A DNA stretch of 64,000 nt. It comes from Coix lacryma-jobi var. lacryma-jobi. Lineage: Eukaryota > Streptophyta > Magnoliopsida > Poales > Poaceae. Positions 33,298-43,751 of this stretch are shown here, piece after piece. A program made the translations under genes and the position numbers. The first letter of the stretch is position 1; every line of letters begins with the position of its first letter. The DNA is taken from NCBI GenBank assembly GCA_009763385.1, contig CM019831.1:82123845-82187844 (forward strand), given 5' to 3'. The notes under the pieces are model-generated. The model did not search any database. It was given only the letters and a program-made list of their open reading frames with translations, and was not told the DNA's origin.

Positions 33298-33669
33298 CAA
33301 AGTTGTGCAGAAAAAGGAGATCTACAACTTTGTCAAAAATAATATTTCCAAATTCCAAACAGTTTTTGAACTATATTTGAAATCAGAAAAGGGGACACTT
33401 TTGAAATTTGCATAAATTCAAAATTACTTTTGATTTTACATTGAAAGTTGGAAATCTGCAAATATGAAAGTTGTTCCTTTTATCAAAACCTACAACTTTG
33501 CTAATATACCCTTTTTATGAAACTCAATAGTTTTTAAATAAATTTTGAAAACTGAAAAGGGGACAAAAACTGGAATTTGAATGAAGTTGGATTTACTTCA
33601 AACTTTGTACAGAAACTTGAAAATTTGTAAATACCAAAGTTGTTTCTCTTGGCCAGATCTACAACTTTG
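33298..33669. repeat. Three CAAAGTTGT/ACAACTTTG hairpins at ~168-bp period (W2 U3)
   Basis: Half-sites pair at 33298-33306 with 33324-33332, 33466-33473 with 33492-33499, and 33635-33643 with 33661-33669, with loops of 17-18 bases. The sequence between hairpins is a diverged ~168-bp tandem repeat. Stems are kept while flanks and loops have drifted. Confidence 0.7.
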
Positions 33670-34026
33670 CTTTTTGGACCAACCTCAAATTTTGAATAAT
33701 TTTTGAATTACAAAAAGAGGGATAAAATCCAGGGTTTGGAAATCAGGGTTTTGCAAAGGGATTTGAAATCTGATTTTGATTTTTGAACTTTGGCCAACAC
33801 AACAAAACTTCAAGACATCCAACTGAACAAGAATTACACAAAGCTAGGCACAGAGGTGAAATTACCATTTTTGCCCTTACAGGAAGATTTGGGCTTTAGG
33901 GTTTTTGAAAAGAGATTGCTACACAAGCACTAAGCAAACATAAATGCAAGGCAAGAATGATTAATGACTAATGATGTGGACATGTCAGGTTAATTACATA
34001 TTAAACACCAGAGGTGTTACAGCGCT

Positions 34027-34303
34027 TGCAGAATCTCCTCTTGGTAGATTGCAATCTCTCTAGCTAGCTCCTACTAGTGTCGGGATTGACAACCCCGCTT
34101 GGCATTAGTAGATAGCTGCTTTAGCTTCACTCATTTAGGTATAGTGACCGGACTTACTTCAAGCACTTCTGACACCATTGCCTGGAATAGATTCCATAGT
34201 CTACTCCTAGTAACGACGTTGGCTAGTGTCAACAAGCATTTCTGGGCCGTTACCGGGGATAGTTGCCTAGCTCTATCTTTAGTGAAGCTAAGAACTACCA
34301 ACA
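34027..34303 (+). mobile_element. 3' LTR of element H, part 2
   Basis: Continues the LTR after W2 and ends CTACCAACA, followed by the ATGAC duplication. It also contains the two degenerate primer-site-like sequences (about 34170 and 34238). Confidence 0.85.
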
Positions 34304-34308
34304 ATGAC

Positions 34309-35111
34309 CAGACGTTTCACTGAACGGGTCTTATCCGAGTGCTTTTTAGCACCTTGGTTTGGGTTATTCGACTTTGTTTCTCTTGTAGTGTTTGGTGACT
34401 TGTTAGAGAACTTAGTCTACCCGAGTACTACTCTTAGTACCCTATTTCAAGGGATAAATTTGATCAAGCACCTCTTGAGGACCAATTCGATGGTTCCTGT
34501 CGGGTGAATCGTATCCTCTTGATGGTCGCAGCTTGAGTGCGAAGTGGGTTGGACCTCTGTCTGGTTAGTATGTAACAGGGTGAGTAGTACTCCCCTTGTT
34601 ATACCTTATAGGAACCGATATCTACTTTGTAGATATCATATTCTCTATAGGTTGATTGTCGGGTTTTTAAGCTGTACTATCATTTGAGTTGTATTGAGAT
34701 CGGAGCTCGTAACCCGAGTATGGTTGCCTCTGAACCATGAAAGGAGTCTAACCGAGTAATATTATATATTAGTCGGTGGGATACAATAGCTGAAGCTTAT
34801 TGTATGCTTTTAAAGATTTTACCTGACTAAATAACCGTGATAAATGTAGAAGAAAAGAAAACTATGGTGATCATGCTTCTGATGAAAACCATGCTTTATT
34901 AATATATATGTAAATGGATACAAATTTGCCCTGAGTCGTAACTGTAGCATAGTCTTTAGGTTTGGAATCTCTTCAGATGCTCAATATTCCATGAATTTGG
35001 CAGCGGAGAGCCATCCTCGGTGACTAGCTCGAATGACCCGGGTCTTGTTACTTTGGATACTATGTAGGGTCCTTCTCATGGACTCATAAGCTTGTGGCAT
35101 CCTGTGGTATT
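34309..35111 (-). other. Tat-1 region between integrase and antisense ORF
   Basis: About 800 bp following the integrase end on the minus strand. Its first part (about 34960-35111) still shows weak coding similarity to an integrase C-terminus, and the rest has no recognisable gene. It continues the sequence interrupted at 26999 by element H. Confidence 0.55.
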
Positions 35112-36192
35112 CTAAATTTTCTTCAGGACCATGTCGGCTACTTGGAAAGTGCGGTGATGGACGTTCTTGTCGTAGTAGCGCCTCATCCCTTGCAGATATC
35201 TTGCTGACTGAAAGAGTGCAGTTAGTCGGGCTTCTTCAAGACTGTCGACTTCTAATCGTCTTGTATCATCCGCCTCTCCTGCCTTATACTGTTTCGTTCG
35301 TGGGGAATTCCAGATTAGGTCCGCTGGAAGGATTGCTTCGGTGCCATAGACCAGGAAGAAAGGAGTATGTCCTGTTGCTCTGCTTCTCTGTGTCCGTAGC
35401 CCCCAGACTACCTTAGGCAATTCCTCGACCCACTTTCCACCATGGTCTTTTAGAAGATCAAATAATCTTCGCTTTAGACCGGCTAGGATGAGGGCGTTGG
35501 CTCTTTCAACTTGGCCGTTTGACTGTGGGTGAGCTACTGATGCGTAGTCTATCTTTATTCCACAGTCGCTGGCCCATGATTTGAATTCAATTATCGTGAA
35601 GGGAGAACCAAGATCAGTGATAATTCTATGTGGCATCCCAAAGCGATGAAAGATGCTTTGCATGAATTGAACTGATTTGGATGCATTGAATTTGACCAGT
35701 GGCATGTACTCGATCCATTTAGTGAATTTGTCGATCACCACGTAAACGTACTCAAATCCTCCTAGAGCACGCTTTAGAGGACCCACCATGTCGAGTCCCC
35801 AACATGAGAAGGGCCACGACGGTGGGATACAAAATCAACTCGTGAGCTGGGACATGCTGTTGCTTGGTGAAGAACTGACATGATTGACAGCGGCGAACTA
35901 AATCTTCTGCATCTTTCAGGGCGGAGGGCCAATAGGACCCCGATCTGAAGATTTTTCCGACTAATGTCCTTGATGTTGCATGATTACCGCAACACCCAGA
36001 ATGAACCTCATTCAGTATGTCTTTGCCTTCTTCTGGGGAAATGCACTTGAGGAGGACTCCTGATGAGGCACCGCGTCGATATAGCTTGTCCCCGACTAAA
36101 ACATAATTTTTACTACGTCTGGTTACTTGCTCTGCTGTGGTTTTATCACTTGGCAATTTATGCTCCTTGAAGTAGTCAATGAAAACTTTAGT
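35112..36192 (-). pseudogene. Tat-1 pol: integrase
   Basis: The minus strand reads the zinc-binding HHCC region (EVHSGCCGNHATSRTLVGK, then CQSCQFF), then the core with DMVGPL (first Asp), IITDLGSPF (second Asp, where most relatives have TDNGS) and PQSNGQVERANA (Glu). A RAT-GHTPFFLVYG block follows. It would insert the cDNA. A one-base frameshift near 35845-35855 separates the zinc domain (35752-36156) from the core (35112-35789). A TAG at 36193-36195 cuts it from the upstream RNase H domain. It is inactive as it stands. Confidence 0.92.
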
Positions 36193-36625
36193 CTAGTCGT
36201 GTGCTAGATATAAGATCTGTGCGGAGGGTGCTGGATCGATCTCTTCCTTCTCTTGGATTGAGGGTTTGGATAGCTCGTGTACAAAGGTGCCACAAAGAAC
36301 TAGGGCCCTGTTAGATCCCAACTTTGCTAGGATGTCAGCAGCTACATTGAGATCCCGGGTGATATGAATAAGTTCCAGACCTGAGAAATTTTTCTCTAGT
36401 TTGCGGACTTCAGCGCAATAGGCGTTCATTGTTTCCTTGGTGCAGTCCCAATCTTTGTTACCTTGGTGAATTACCACAGAAGAATCGTCATATACTAGGA
36501 GTCGCTTAATACCCAATGTGACTGCTAGCCTTAACCCGTGTAGTAGTGCCTCATATTCTGCTTCATTGTTGGTAGTTGGCCACATAATTTGCATAACGTA
36601 TTTGAGTTGCTCTCCAATGGGTGAT
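36193..36625 (-). pseudogene. Tat-1 pol: second (archaeal-type) RNase H, C-terminal part
   Basis: Reads TNNEAEYEALLHGLRLAV (catalytic Glu region), RLLVYDDSS (Asp) and ITRDLNVAADILAKLGS (terminal Asp region), the archaeal-type RNase H that Tat elements carry in addition to the normal one. The N-terminal piece of the domain is at 47272-47330 on the far side of Ath-2, which split the domain with GTGAT duplications. The domain ends at an in-frame TAG (36193-36195) where Trp is expected. Confidence 0.88.
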
Positions 36626-36902
36626 TGTTGACACTGGTTATCTATCAAAATTAAAGGATAAATAAATATGAAAAGGGCATGAATTCAATCAACAATAAAG
36701 GTTTAGGGTTTTAATTGACAATATTCCACGAGTTTTGGTGAATTGTCATTCTGCAGGGACTAAACAGGAAAACCAGCACTGATTACTTCTCCTAGAAGGA
36801 AACCGACGGAAGATTACGGAACCGGCACATCAGGAATACTCCAGAAGGACCTAGAGGACACCAGAGGACACCACGAGGAGGGACACCCCCAGAGGCTGCC
36901 AG

Positions 36903-36940
36903 GTGGGACCGACCGGTCCCACCCTAGGACCGGTCGGTCA
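36903..36940. promoter_or_regulatory. GTGGGACC/GGTCCCAC hairpin and GGACCGGTCGGTC site in Ath-2 U3
   Basis: An 8-bp perfect stem with loop GACC (36903-36922) is followed by GGACCGGTCGGTCA (36927-36940), about 120-150 bp upstream of the TATA box. The 3' LTR has the same pair near 46295-46335, and the solo Ath LTR has a rearranged version near 13439-13480. Confidence 0.6.
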
Positions 36941-37056
36941 CCCCATGGGCCCGATGGCCTCCTTCTTCCGGAAGCTTCCTCCACCACCTTTGAGGATCCA
37001 TCTCAGCCCTACGTGAAGTCGGATTGATCTAACGGCCGCGGTTGATCCCTCAGGGC

Positions 37057-37063
37057 TATATAA
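37057..37063 (+). promoter_or_regulatory. TATA box of Ath-2 5' LTR
   Basis: TATATAA in the context GGGCTATATAAACAGG, matching the box of all Ath LTRs. Confidence 0.7.
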
Positions 37064-37887
37064 ACAGGCCCCAGGGAAGATCAAGTCTCTCTTCAGAAAA
37101 GTCTACGCCTCATTCAGAAACCCTAGAAGAAGACTTCAAGAGCCAGCTTTCAAGTAGAAGACTAGTTACCCCTCTAGTTTAGGTTTAGAACCTAGTCTTA
37201 TGCTAGAACTAGAAGAGAGAGAGAGAGAGAGAGGAAGAGATCAAGAAGGAGCTCCGGCCTGTTGGATCAACTTCTTCATCTCGTACCAGCGGATTCAAGT
37301 TCATCTTCAACTTGCTTCAGCAATTGTTTCGGTAATCAACGTCTATATTTAAGTTTGTGCCATTGTTCTTATTATTCTTAAGGTTTATGACTCTCTTTTG
37401 AGTACTTTAATTATAAGTTGCTCTAGAGTTAGAGTAGTTGGATAGTGTAGGCGCGGTGCTTAGACTTGATAGCTCATAAATGCCTCCTATAACGCCGGTA
37501 GTAATGGTTGTTCGCAAGGGTGACTCTTATAGCCTTGTTGATTCTTCTATAGTCCACTTACCCGTGTGTAGGCTCGGTAGGATTATACATTTGCATAAAA
37601 GAATCATACTCTATTTGTGACCTTTTTTGGCAATTTCCCCACTAAGAATAATATAAGCATATCACCCTTAAGTTGGATTTAGATAACCTTAGTGATCCCC
37701 TCTATGCTTCTAGATTCTTCGTCCTTGTTAGCTACTTAGGGGTTAGACTTTAAGACTTAACACTATCCGTTCCTTTGGGTTCGATATTAAAACTGGGTTA
37801 CTCTGGTGAAGTGCTACATCGGTAGATTTTATCTGTGCGCTTGCGGATACAGTAGAGTGTGCGTTAATTTATACCAACAAGCATTTC

Positions 37888-37905
37888 TAGCGCCGTTGCC
37901 GGGGA
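37888..37905 (+). other. Primer binding site of Ath-2 (tRNA-Asp)
   Basis: TAGCGCCGTTGCCGGGGA, one mismatch from the tRNA-Asp complement, starting 9 bases after the LTR end as in Ath-1. Confidence 0.85.
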
Positions 37906-38801
37906 ACGGTAGATCATCTTAAGTCTTAGTTTAACCTTGTATTATACTTTTGTCTTTTCCTTTTTTGTCCCAGTCTTTTCATTATTTTTGTGTTCATTCT
38001 TATGAATGTTGTTTTTGAATTCCACTCTTATCTATCACTACCCCATGAGCGCAAGCTATAACCAGTAGAATCCTTACACCCTATCATAACATCTGGTTAT
38101 TAGCTACGCCTACCTTTCTGTTGCACTTCCTTCTGTAATGAGCATAGAAATATAATTATGAAATTATTCCTTCGGGTATTCTTGTCACTAACCTTTCCAG
38201 GTCTAGAGCAGAAAAGAACGAAGGAACAACAAACACAAGGTATGCCCAACCAATCACCATGTAACATTGAATTACATTCATCCAATCTTGATTTGCAAAA
38301 TCCAAGCTTGGGGAATGGACTTTCTAAGAGCATCTCTTGCTGTGTTGCTATGTTGGTTATCCCTACCTTTAAGATATGCTCATATACTAATCATGCTCTT
38401 TCATCACCATCTGAATAAATCTCTATAATACTTTCATGCTACCCTCATTCGCTGTATTATATGTTTAGGTTTGGAGTACTTTCATACATCTCTTAAATTA
38501 AGCATGGTGCCTAGTTTAGGAGTGGTGATCTTGCTTTCAAAGGCTTTTAGTTTAAGCAATTAAGGTAAAATGCCTTCCTAGATCAAATTAGACATGGTGT
38601 CTAGATTGATTTTTGAGCCGATAGTATGCTATAGTGGATGCTGGATATTTTGTTGGACTAACCCCTGCAGGGAAACTTTCAATATCAATTTGGGAAAGTC
38701 TGGAGATGAACTCACACTAGAGATGAAGAGACACATGAACTTCAACAACTTGCACAATGAAGAGTCAGCTCATTCATCATGGATGAAAGAACTGTGAGTA
38801 T
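37906..38801 (+). other. Ath-2 5' internal region, no recognisable gene
   Basis: AT-rich sequence collinear with 4207-5090 of Ath-1. It has only short frames, and an AGCTTGGGG motif near 38310. Nothing else can be supported. Confidence 0.5.
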
Positions 38802-38810
38802 TAAAGTTTA

Positions 38811-39667
38811 GGGAAAATTGGCCCTGGGACATTCCGAAAGGCCTAAATTGGCCGGTGCGCACATCCACTTTCAATATTTGCCAGAAGACACTATGGTTTC
38901 GTGTAATTGGGCCAATAGACATCGACCCTCATCCAATATTTTTATAAAATAGATATAAAATTATATAAGTGCCAAAAAATTATAATATAATTTTTTCCAC
39001 ACTCTACATGATAAGAACTACATACTAAAAATATTTTTTTGCGCTGAAATGATCATTTTGCCCCCACTTTATAAATAAACAAAGATAACCATGATTAATT
39101 AGTTAATTTATTTGTAATATATTAAAAATACTAACAAAATCACAGAATGCATACATCACCAAATCTTGTCTATCATAAAAATATCATATCAAAATAACAA
39201 AGTTTAATATATCAATTAAGCTCCACAAGAGATAAATCTATAATTCAGTCATGCTAAATATGTCACTATAAACTTTATTATTTTGAGCTCAAATTTTTAG
39301 CATTGTCAAGATTTGTTGATGTACGCATTCTATGATTTGTCCCAAGATTTGTAGTGACCTACAATCATATAAGCAAATTAACCATGATTATCTTTGTTTA
39401 TTTATGAAGTGGGGGCAAAATGATCATTTCAGCGCGAAAAAAAATATTTTTAGTATGTAGTTCTTATCATGTAGAGTGTGGAAAAAATTATATTATAATT
39501 TTTTGGCACTTATATAATTTTATATCTATTTTATAAAAATATTGGATGAGGGTCGATGTCTATTGGCCCAATTACACGAAACCATAGTGTCTTCTGGCAA
39601 ATATTGAAAGTGGATGTGTGCACCGGCCAATTTAGGCCTTTCGGAATGTCCCAGGGCCAATTCTCCC
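38811..39667. mobile_element. MULE-like foldback element with ~290-bp terminal inverted repeats
   Basis: Starts GGGAAAATTGGCCCTGGGAC and ends with its near-complement (GGGCCAATTCTCCC). The inverted arms run about 38811-39105 and 39375-39667 around an AT-rich centre. It is flanked by the perfect 9-bp duplication TAAAGTTTA (38802-38810 and 39668-39676). The allelic site in Ath-1 (about 5091-5103) is empty. Long inverted ends plus a 9-bp duplication are the hallmark of Mutator-like elements. With 857 bp and no transposase it is non-autonomous. Confidence 0.9.
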
Positions 39668-39676
39668 TAAAGTTTA

Positions 39677-41520
39677 TTTATTTTGTCTTCTACTGCAAGT
39701 TATCTTTTGCCTTGAATCATGCTAAAGTGCAGCCAACACATAAAATACTAGTCTATGCTAAAATAATCCTAAAAACATCTTTTTATTAGCGTAGATGCAA
39801 AATACATAAGTTGTGGATAATAACCCATGCTTCAAATTCTTGCAATCCATCGGTTATATGTCCACTAACATTACGCAGGAGAGAGATTTTGTTCATCCAT
39901 GGTTTGGTCTAAACATTGAAGATCCAAAACCCAAACCATAGACACACAAACCTACTCTCAGATCACAAATGGTGCTAGCCTAGCTTTGAGTCTTGCTTGG
40001 GCACTGATGACAAACAGGATACAACTTACCTCATATGAGACAACCTATGCCTGCAATCATCATAGTCCAAGACATCAAGACAAGAAGTGGGAAGTTATCC
40101 TCTTTTCCTGACCACTTTGATCAGTACAAACCACTAGGTGTTGTCCCAGTCAAGAAGAAGAATATGATCCATCACTCATTCTTGGAAGATCGTTCTTGAA
40201 CACCATCAATGTTATCATCTTTATCGGACCTGGAGAAGTCAACTTTTGGATCTTTCGCAACACCTTCAACATCTACATCACTTATGAGCAGCCAAAAAGA
40301 ACCAAGAGAAGACGTGAAGGGAAGAACCAATTGCCAAGAATTGAGGAGGGCATTATGAAGGATGAAGCCACTACACCACAAGAACTAGAAGATGGAGAGA
40401 TAACACCTAAGCTAGCAAATCAAGAAGAACAGCCAATAAGATCTCCATCATCTAGTCATTGTTGAGAGGACAAGTCTCAGTTGTGACACTAAAAGACAAA
40501 GACTATCATGGAGGCACTCGAGTAACAGTTCTAACTTCAAGTCTCTTATCAACCCAATAATTAAAGAAAAACAAGAAAGGTTGACAAGAGAAGAATATGG
40601 AATTGTCCCTACATCCCCATAGTACAAAATTGATAGAAGAAAGAGAGAGCATCCTAGACAGCATACTCGAGGAACAATGTGTCTTCACTGATAAGTCAAC
40701 ACATAGAGAAGGAAGGTCGATACCTATAAAGATGATTCCACCGTGATCTTCCTCCTCCCAATCACACTGTAAGACGAGCAGAGAAGACAAGCTAGCTAGA
40801 CAAGAGAAGCTTCCACAAGGTGGTTCGACACATCACTCTTCAATCACAAAGTAACATTTCAAGATAAGTAACCATCAACTTAAAAGCTTCTTCTTGATTC
40901 TAGTATGAACATAAATAAAGAACTAAACATGTTTAAGTTGCACCTCACTTGATCCAACCTAATCAACTTAACATGTTTAGTCCTTTGATCTTAGCTTTAC
41001 TCTCTTGAATCTCACTGTCTTAACTAAATGAGCTAAAATGTTGTCCATCTAACCTTTGAAGATGATATATCTCAATCATGAAAAGATCGATACTTTATGC
41101 ATAGATTATCCTTCCTTGGATTAAGTAATTTGATCTATTAAATATTTTAAGATGCTACTTTCATGCTCATCCTCTAATCATATCGCTCATGTTAAGATTG
41201 AATAGGACACATAAACAACAAGTTTGTCTTGTGCAATGTGCCTAAGGTTAGAGGGGAATAAACAAAACTTTTGGTTATGTTGGTGTTTTTCTACCAACAG
41301 AGCCCATGCACTTGATCTCTACCTTGTCTTTATGAGCAGGACACACTCTTGAGCAAAACATGGAGAAGTCACTCCCAAATTCTACAGAGTGAAGGTCCTA
41401 GATCTACAAGAACATGCACACTGAGCAAGATGCTGCCAGCGTTCACAATTAATGCTTCACTTCAAACTGTTGGACGAACGAAGAACATGAGTGACACCAT
41501 ATCAAGAGGCATAATCAAGA
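39677..41520 (+). other. Ath-2 central internal region
   Basis: Collinear with 5100-7150 of Ath-1 but missing about 230 bp near 40108. Translations near 40170-40465 give a Lys/Arg-rich 89-residue frame (EQPKRTKRRREGKNQLPRIE) that I do not recognise. It could be a gag remnant. No other signals. Confidence 0.45.
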
Positions 41521-41524
41521 AGGA

Positions 41525-41947
41525 ATGATGGAAGTCGTCGTAGTCAGAATTAGAGGTCATGAAGACCCCACAGACTTCTTGATCTTCGACATAGGAGAAG
41601 ACGATGATGTCCACCTCATCCTACGAAGACCATTTCTATACGCTACAAGTGCAATCATCTACAAGAGGAAATCCATTTTCACTTTCCTGGAGAAAAAGGT
41701 ACGATGCTACTTCATCAACTACATACCCAATGAAGCACTCAAGAAGAACAGAAGTGAAAGACACCGCTCTCAACGCCAAAGAAGACGAGTTATCAAGAAT
41801 AGAGAGGCCAATCACGAAGAAGCAGCTATCGACACTATCCTAGAAAAGAAAGGAGAGAAACCTCAAGACAGTGAACCACAGGAAGTGAAGACTCAGACCA
41901 AGAAAGTATGGAAGACAATGTCTGCACCTAAGAGGTACAATCAATAA
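41525..41947 (+). pseudogene. Protease-like remnant of Ath-2
   Basis: A 140-codon frame whose first half contains TDFLIFDIGEDDDVHLILRR and PFLYATSAIIYKRKSIFTF. This resembles the C-terminal half of plant Ty3/gypsy proteases, where ILGRPFL is conserved and here reads LILRRPFL. The second half is basic and Glu-rich and ends at TAA. No D-S/T-G active site is present upstream in frame. It is probably the leftover end of gag-pro before the rest of pol was deleted. The fragment is open here but frameshifted in Ath-1. Confidence 0.5.
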
Positions 41948-43746
41948 CAACTTTCCAAATGTCAGATATACCTTGGGGGGTCTGAACCAAGGTAAGGTCC
42001 GGTTCGTCGGACCTAAATATCTGAACCTTCGCCAAAAGGTAAAAATCGGTAGTTATCTTTATATTTATTTTGCTGCATATTTCTCATATCCATTTCTTGC
42101 ATCATCATATTTAATTCACAACACATTTTAATTTCTACATTACATTAGAAAACAAAATAAAAATATTTCACTTCATCATAAAGCCTCATGTGAATAATTC
42201 TATGGCGTGTAAAAGCCCGCAGGAATGTTCACTGTGGTGGCATAAAAATAAATAATAATAAAAATAAATATGCATGCATTCATCCTGTGTATTTTCTTTT
42301 GCATCATAAAAATATTAAAATACAAAATTATTGAGAAAGAGATCTTACTAAAATTTTGTACAACTAAGGCTTGAGTGGCCAACCATTAATGCTTAATCTG
42401 TTCCACAAGTTTTGTTGTCTATTTGAGTTTCATAAGATTTGAAAGGACAAGAAAAGCTGATGAGCAAGTGAATGCTCCATCCACTGTTGGAGCACTGTCT
42501 CAATAAACATCAACATCAATCAAAGCTCTAATAAAGGAAGGACATATCCACTGCCAGTCTGCTACATTGCAAGATCGAACGACTACGTCAACATTCAGCT
42601 TGGGGGAAGGCACCCCATGTATCCACATAAGTATCTTTATCCTCTTGAGTTTTTTATTCTATAAACAAATTCAAATTAAAAAAAATATGAGCACATGAAG
42701 GCTCACCCCTAAAAACAAAAGAACAAAAATATGTGGGCACATGAGGCTCACCATTAATTAAAAAAACAAAAAAATGTGAGCACATGAAGGCTCACCATTA
42801 ATTTAAAAAGAGACAAAAATATATGGGCACATGAAGGCTCAACGCTACTAAGGAAACCAGCTTGGGGGAGATGCACCTCCATTATCTTCGCGATTCAAGT
42901 ATGTCTTTATTATTATAACTACTACTACTATTATTATTAGCTTTTATATTATATCTTAAAGTGTGTTAGATTAAATAAATAAAATAGTGTGTTTTAAGAA
43001 GTTGATGACTAAAAGAGAACCCTCTCTCTCGAATCTTTTGCATGGAAATGATGAATAGTTGTTCTATCTAATTTCTTTCAAGTACCTAGTCTTCAAAGCA
43101 TGAGTTCTCCTCATTAATAATGATACCTTAAAATAAAATTAAATACATGGATGGCAAATACTTAATCTAAGGTCTAGGTAATTGGGATATGACATGTGAT
43201 GATCTGAGCTGCTATTATCTTGTTCTAAACAACACTAAAGTTTTGGAGATTTCTAAATATAAATATGACTAATAATTGCATTGAGTTAAATTAAGCTTTG
43301 TGACCCTTTGAGTAGTTTATCATGCCATTGAATTGAGATCACTTACACATTTCATCCATCTTCCGCATAAATGCTCATAATTATATATTGCTACCCTCTC
43401 AGAAGTTTGTTGGAAGCATGTGGCTATTAAAAAAAGAGAAGAGAAAGAAAAAAAAGAGAAAGAGAGAAAGATCTGAGAAAATAAAAAGGGACAAGTGTCT
43501 GAAACCTCAAAAAGATAGATCCTGAGGAAATAAAAAGGGACAAGTGTCCGGAACCTCGAAGAAAAAAATGTGTGAGAAAAAAATGGGCATGTACCCGATA
43601 GTAGAATTAGCCTAATAGCCATATGTCTCTGATAAACAGAAGAGAGTGAATATATTCAAAAGAGCATCCGACTCCATTTTTCCATACACATGCACATCTT
43701 TATTCAATGGTTAGTTAACTTTCTCTTTGGATCCATTGTTTAATTT
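41948..43746 (+). other. Ath-2 3' internal region, repeat-rich, non-coding
   Basis: Matches the non-coding 3' part of Ath-1. It holds four GTGAGC/GCTCAC repeat units (about 42684-42845), two CTTGGGGGA hairpin motifs (about 42600 and 42861) and GGACAAGTGTCC repeats (about 43488-43555). It is interrupted at 43752 by an H solo LTR. Confidence 0.6.
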
Positions 43747-43751
43747 GACAG

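Larger units (their letters stand above)
29914..34021 (-). mobile_element. Solo LTR W2, about 4.1 kb
   Basis: Flanked by perfect GCGCT duplications (29909-29913 and 34022-34026). On the minus strand it starts TGTAACACCTCTGGTGTTTAA and ends CGTTCCGTCACA. The ends resemble W1 (TGTAACACCCCGGG…GTGTCACA). LTRs of this size occur in the Tekay/Del chromoviruses and in large non-autonomous LARD elements; I cannot choose between them. It has a TATA box, a GC-rich leader with tandem repeats and upstream hairpin repeats. No internal region is left. Confidence 0.85.
27000..34303 (+). mobile_element. Element H, LTR retrotransposon with almost no internal region
   Basis: Flanked by perfect ATGAC duplications (26995-26999 and 34304-34308). 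It has a complete LTR (27000-28953), about 250 bp of non-coding internal sequence and a second LTR lacking its first ~985 bp, which is itself split by solo LTR W2. No gag or pol is present, so it could move only by using proteins from another element. The LTRs share the GAAGTGCTAC…GTGCGCTTGC core with the Ath LTRs, pointing to a common origin. Confidence 0.88.
36626..37879 (+). mobile_element. 5' LTR of Ath-2
   Basis: Runs TGTTGACACTGG to ATACCAACA. A hairpin of GTGGGACC/GGTCCCAC with loop GACC lies at 36903-36922, the TATATAA box at 37057-37063 and an AG microsatellite near 37215. The GAAGTGCTAC…GTGCGCTTGC core lies about 40-75 bp from the end. Confidence 0.9.

Noticed and set aside
29909..34028. 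7-bp target duplication GCGCTTG around W2
   Set aside because: The outer TG belongs to the element end (TGTGACGG), which leaves a standard 5-bp GCGCT duplication and ends that match W1.
35790..36156. Separate protein from the 134-codon frame
   Set aside because: It is the zinc-binding N-terminus of the Tat-1 integrase, split from the core by a frameshift, not an independent gene.
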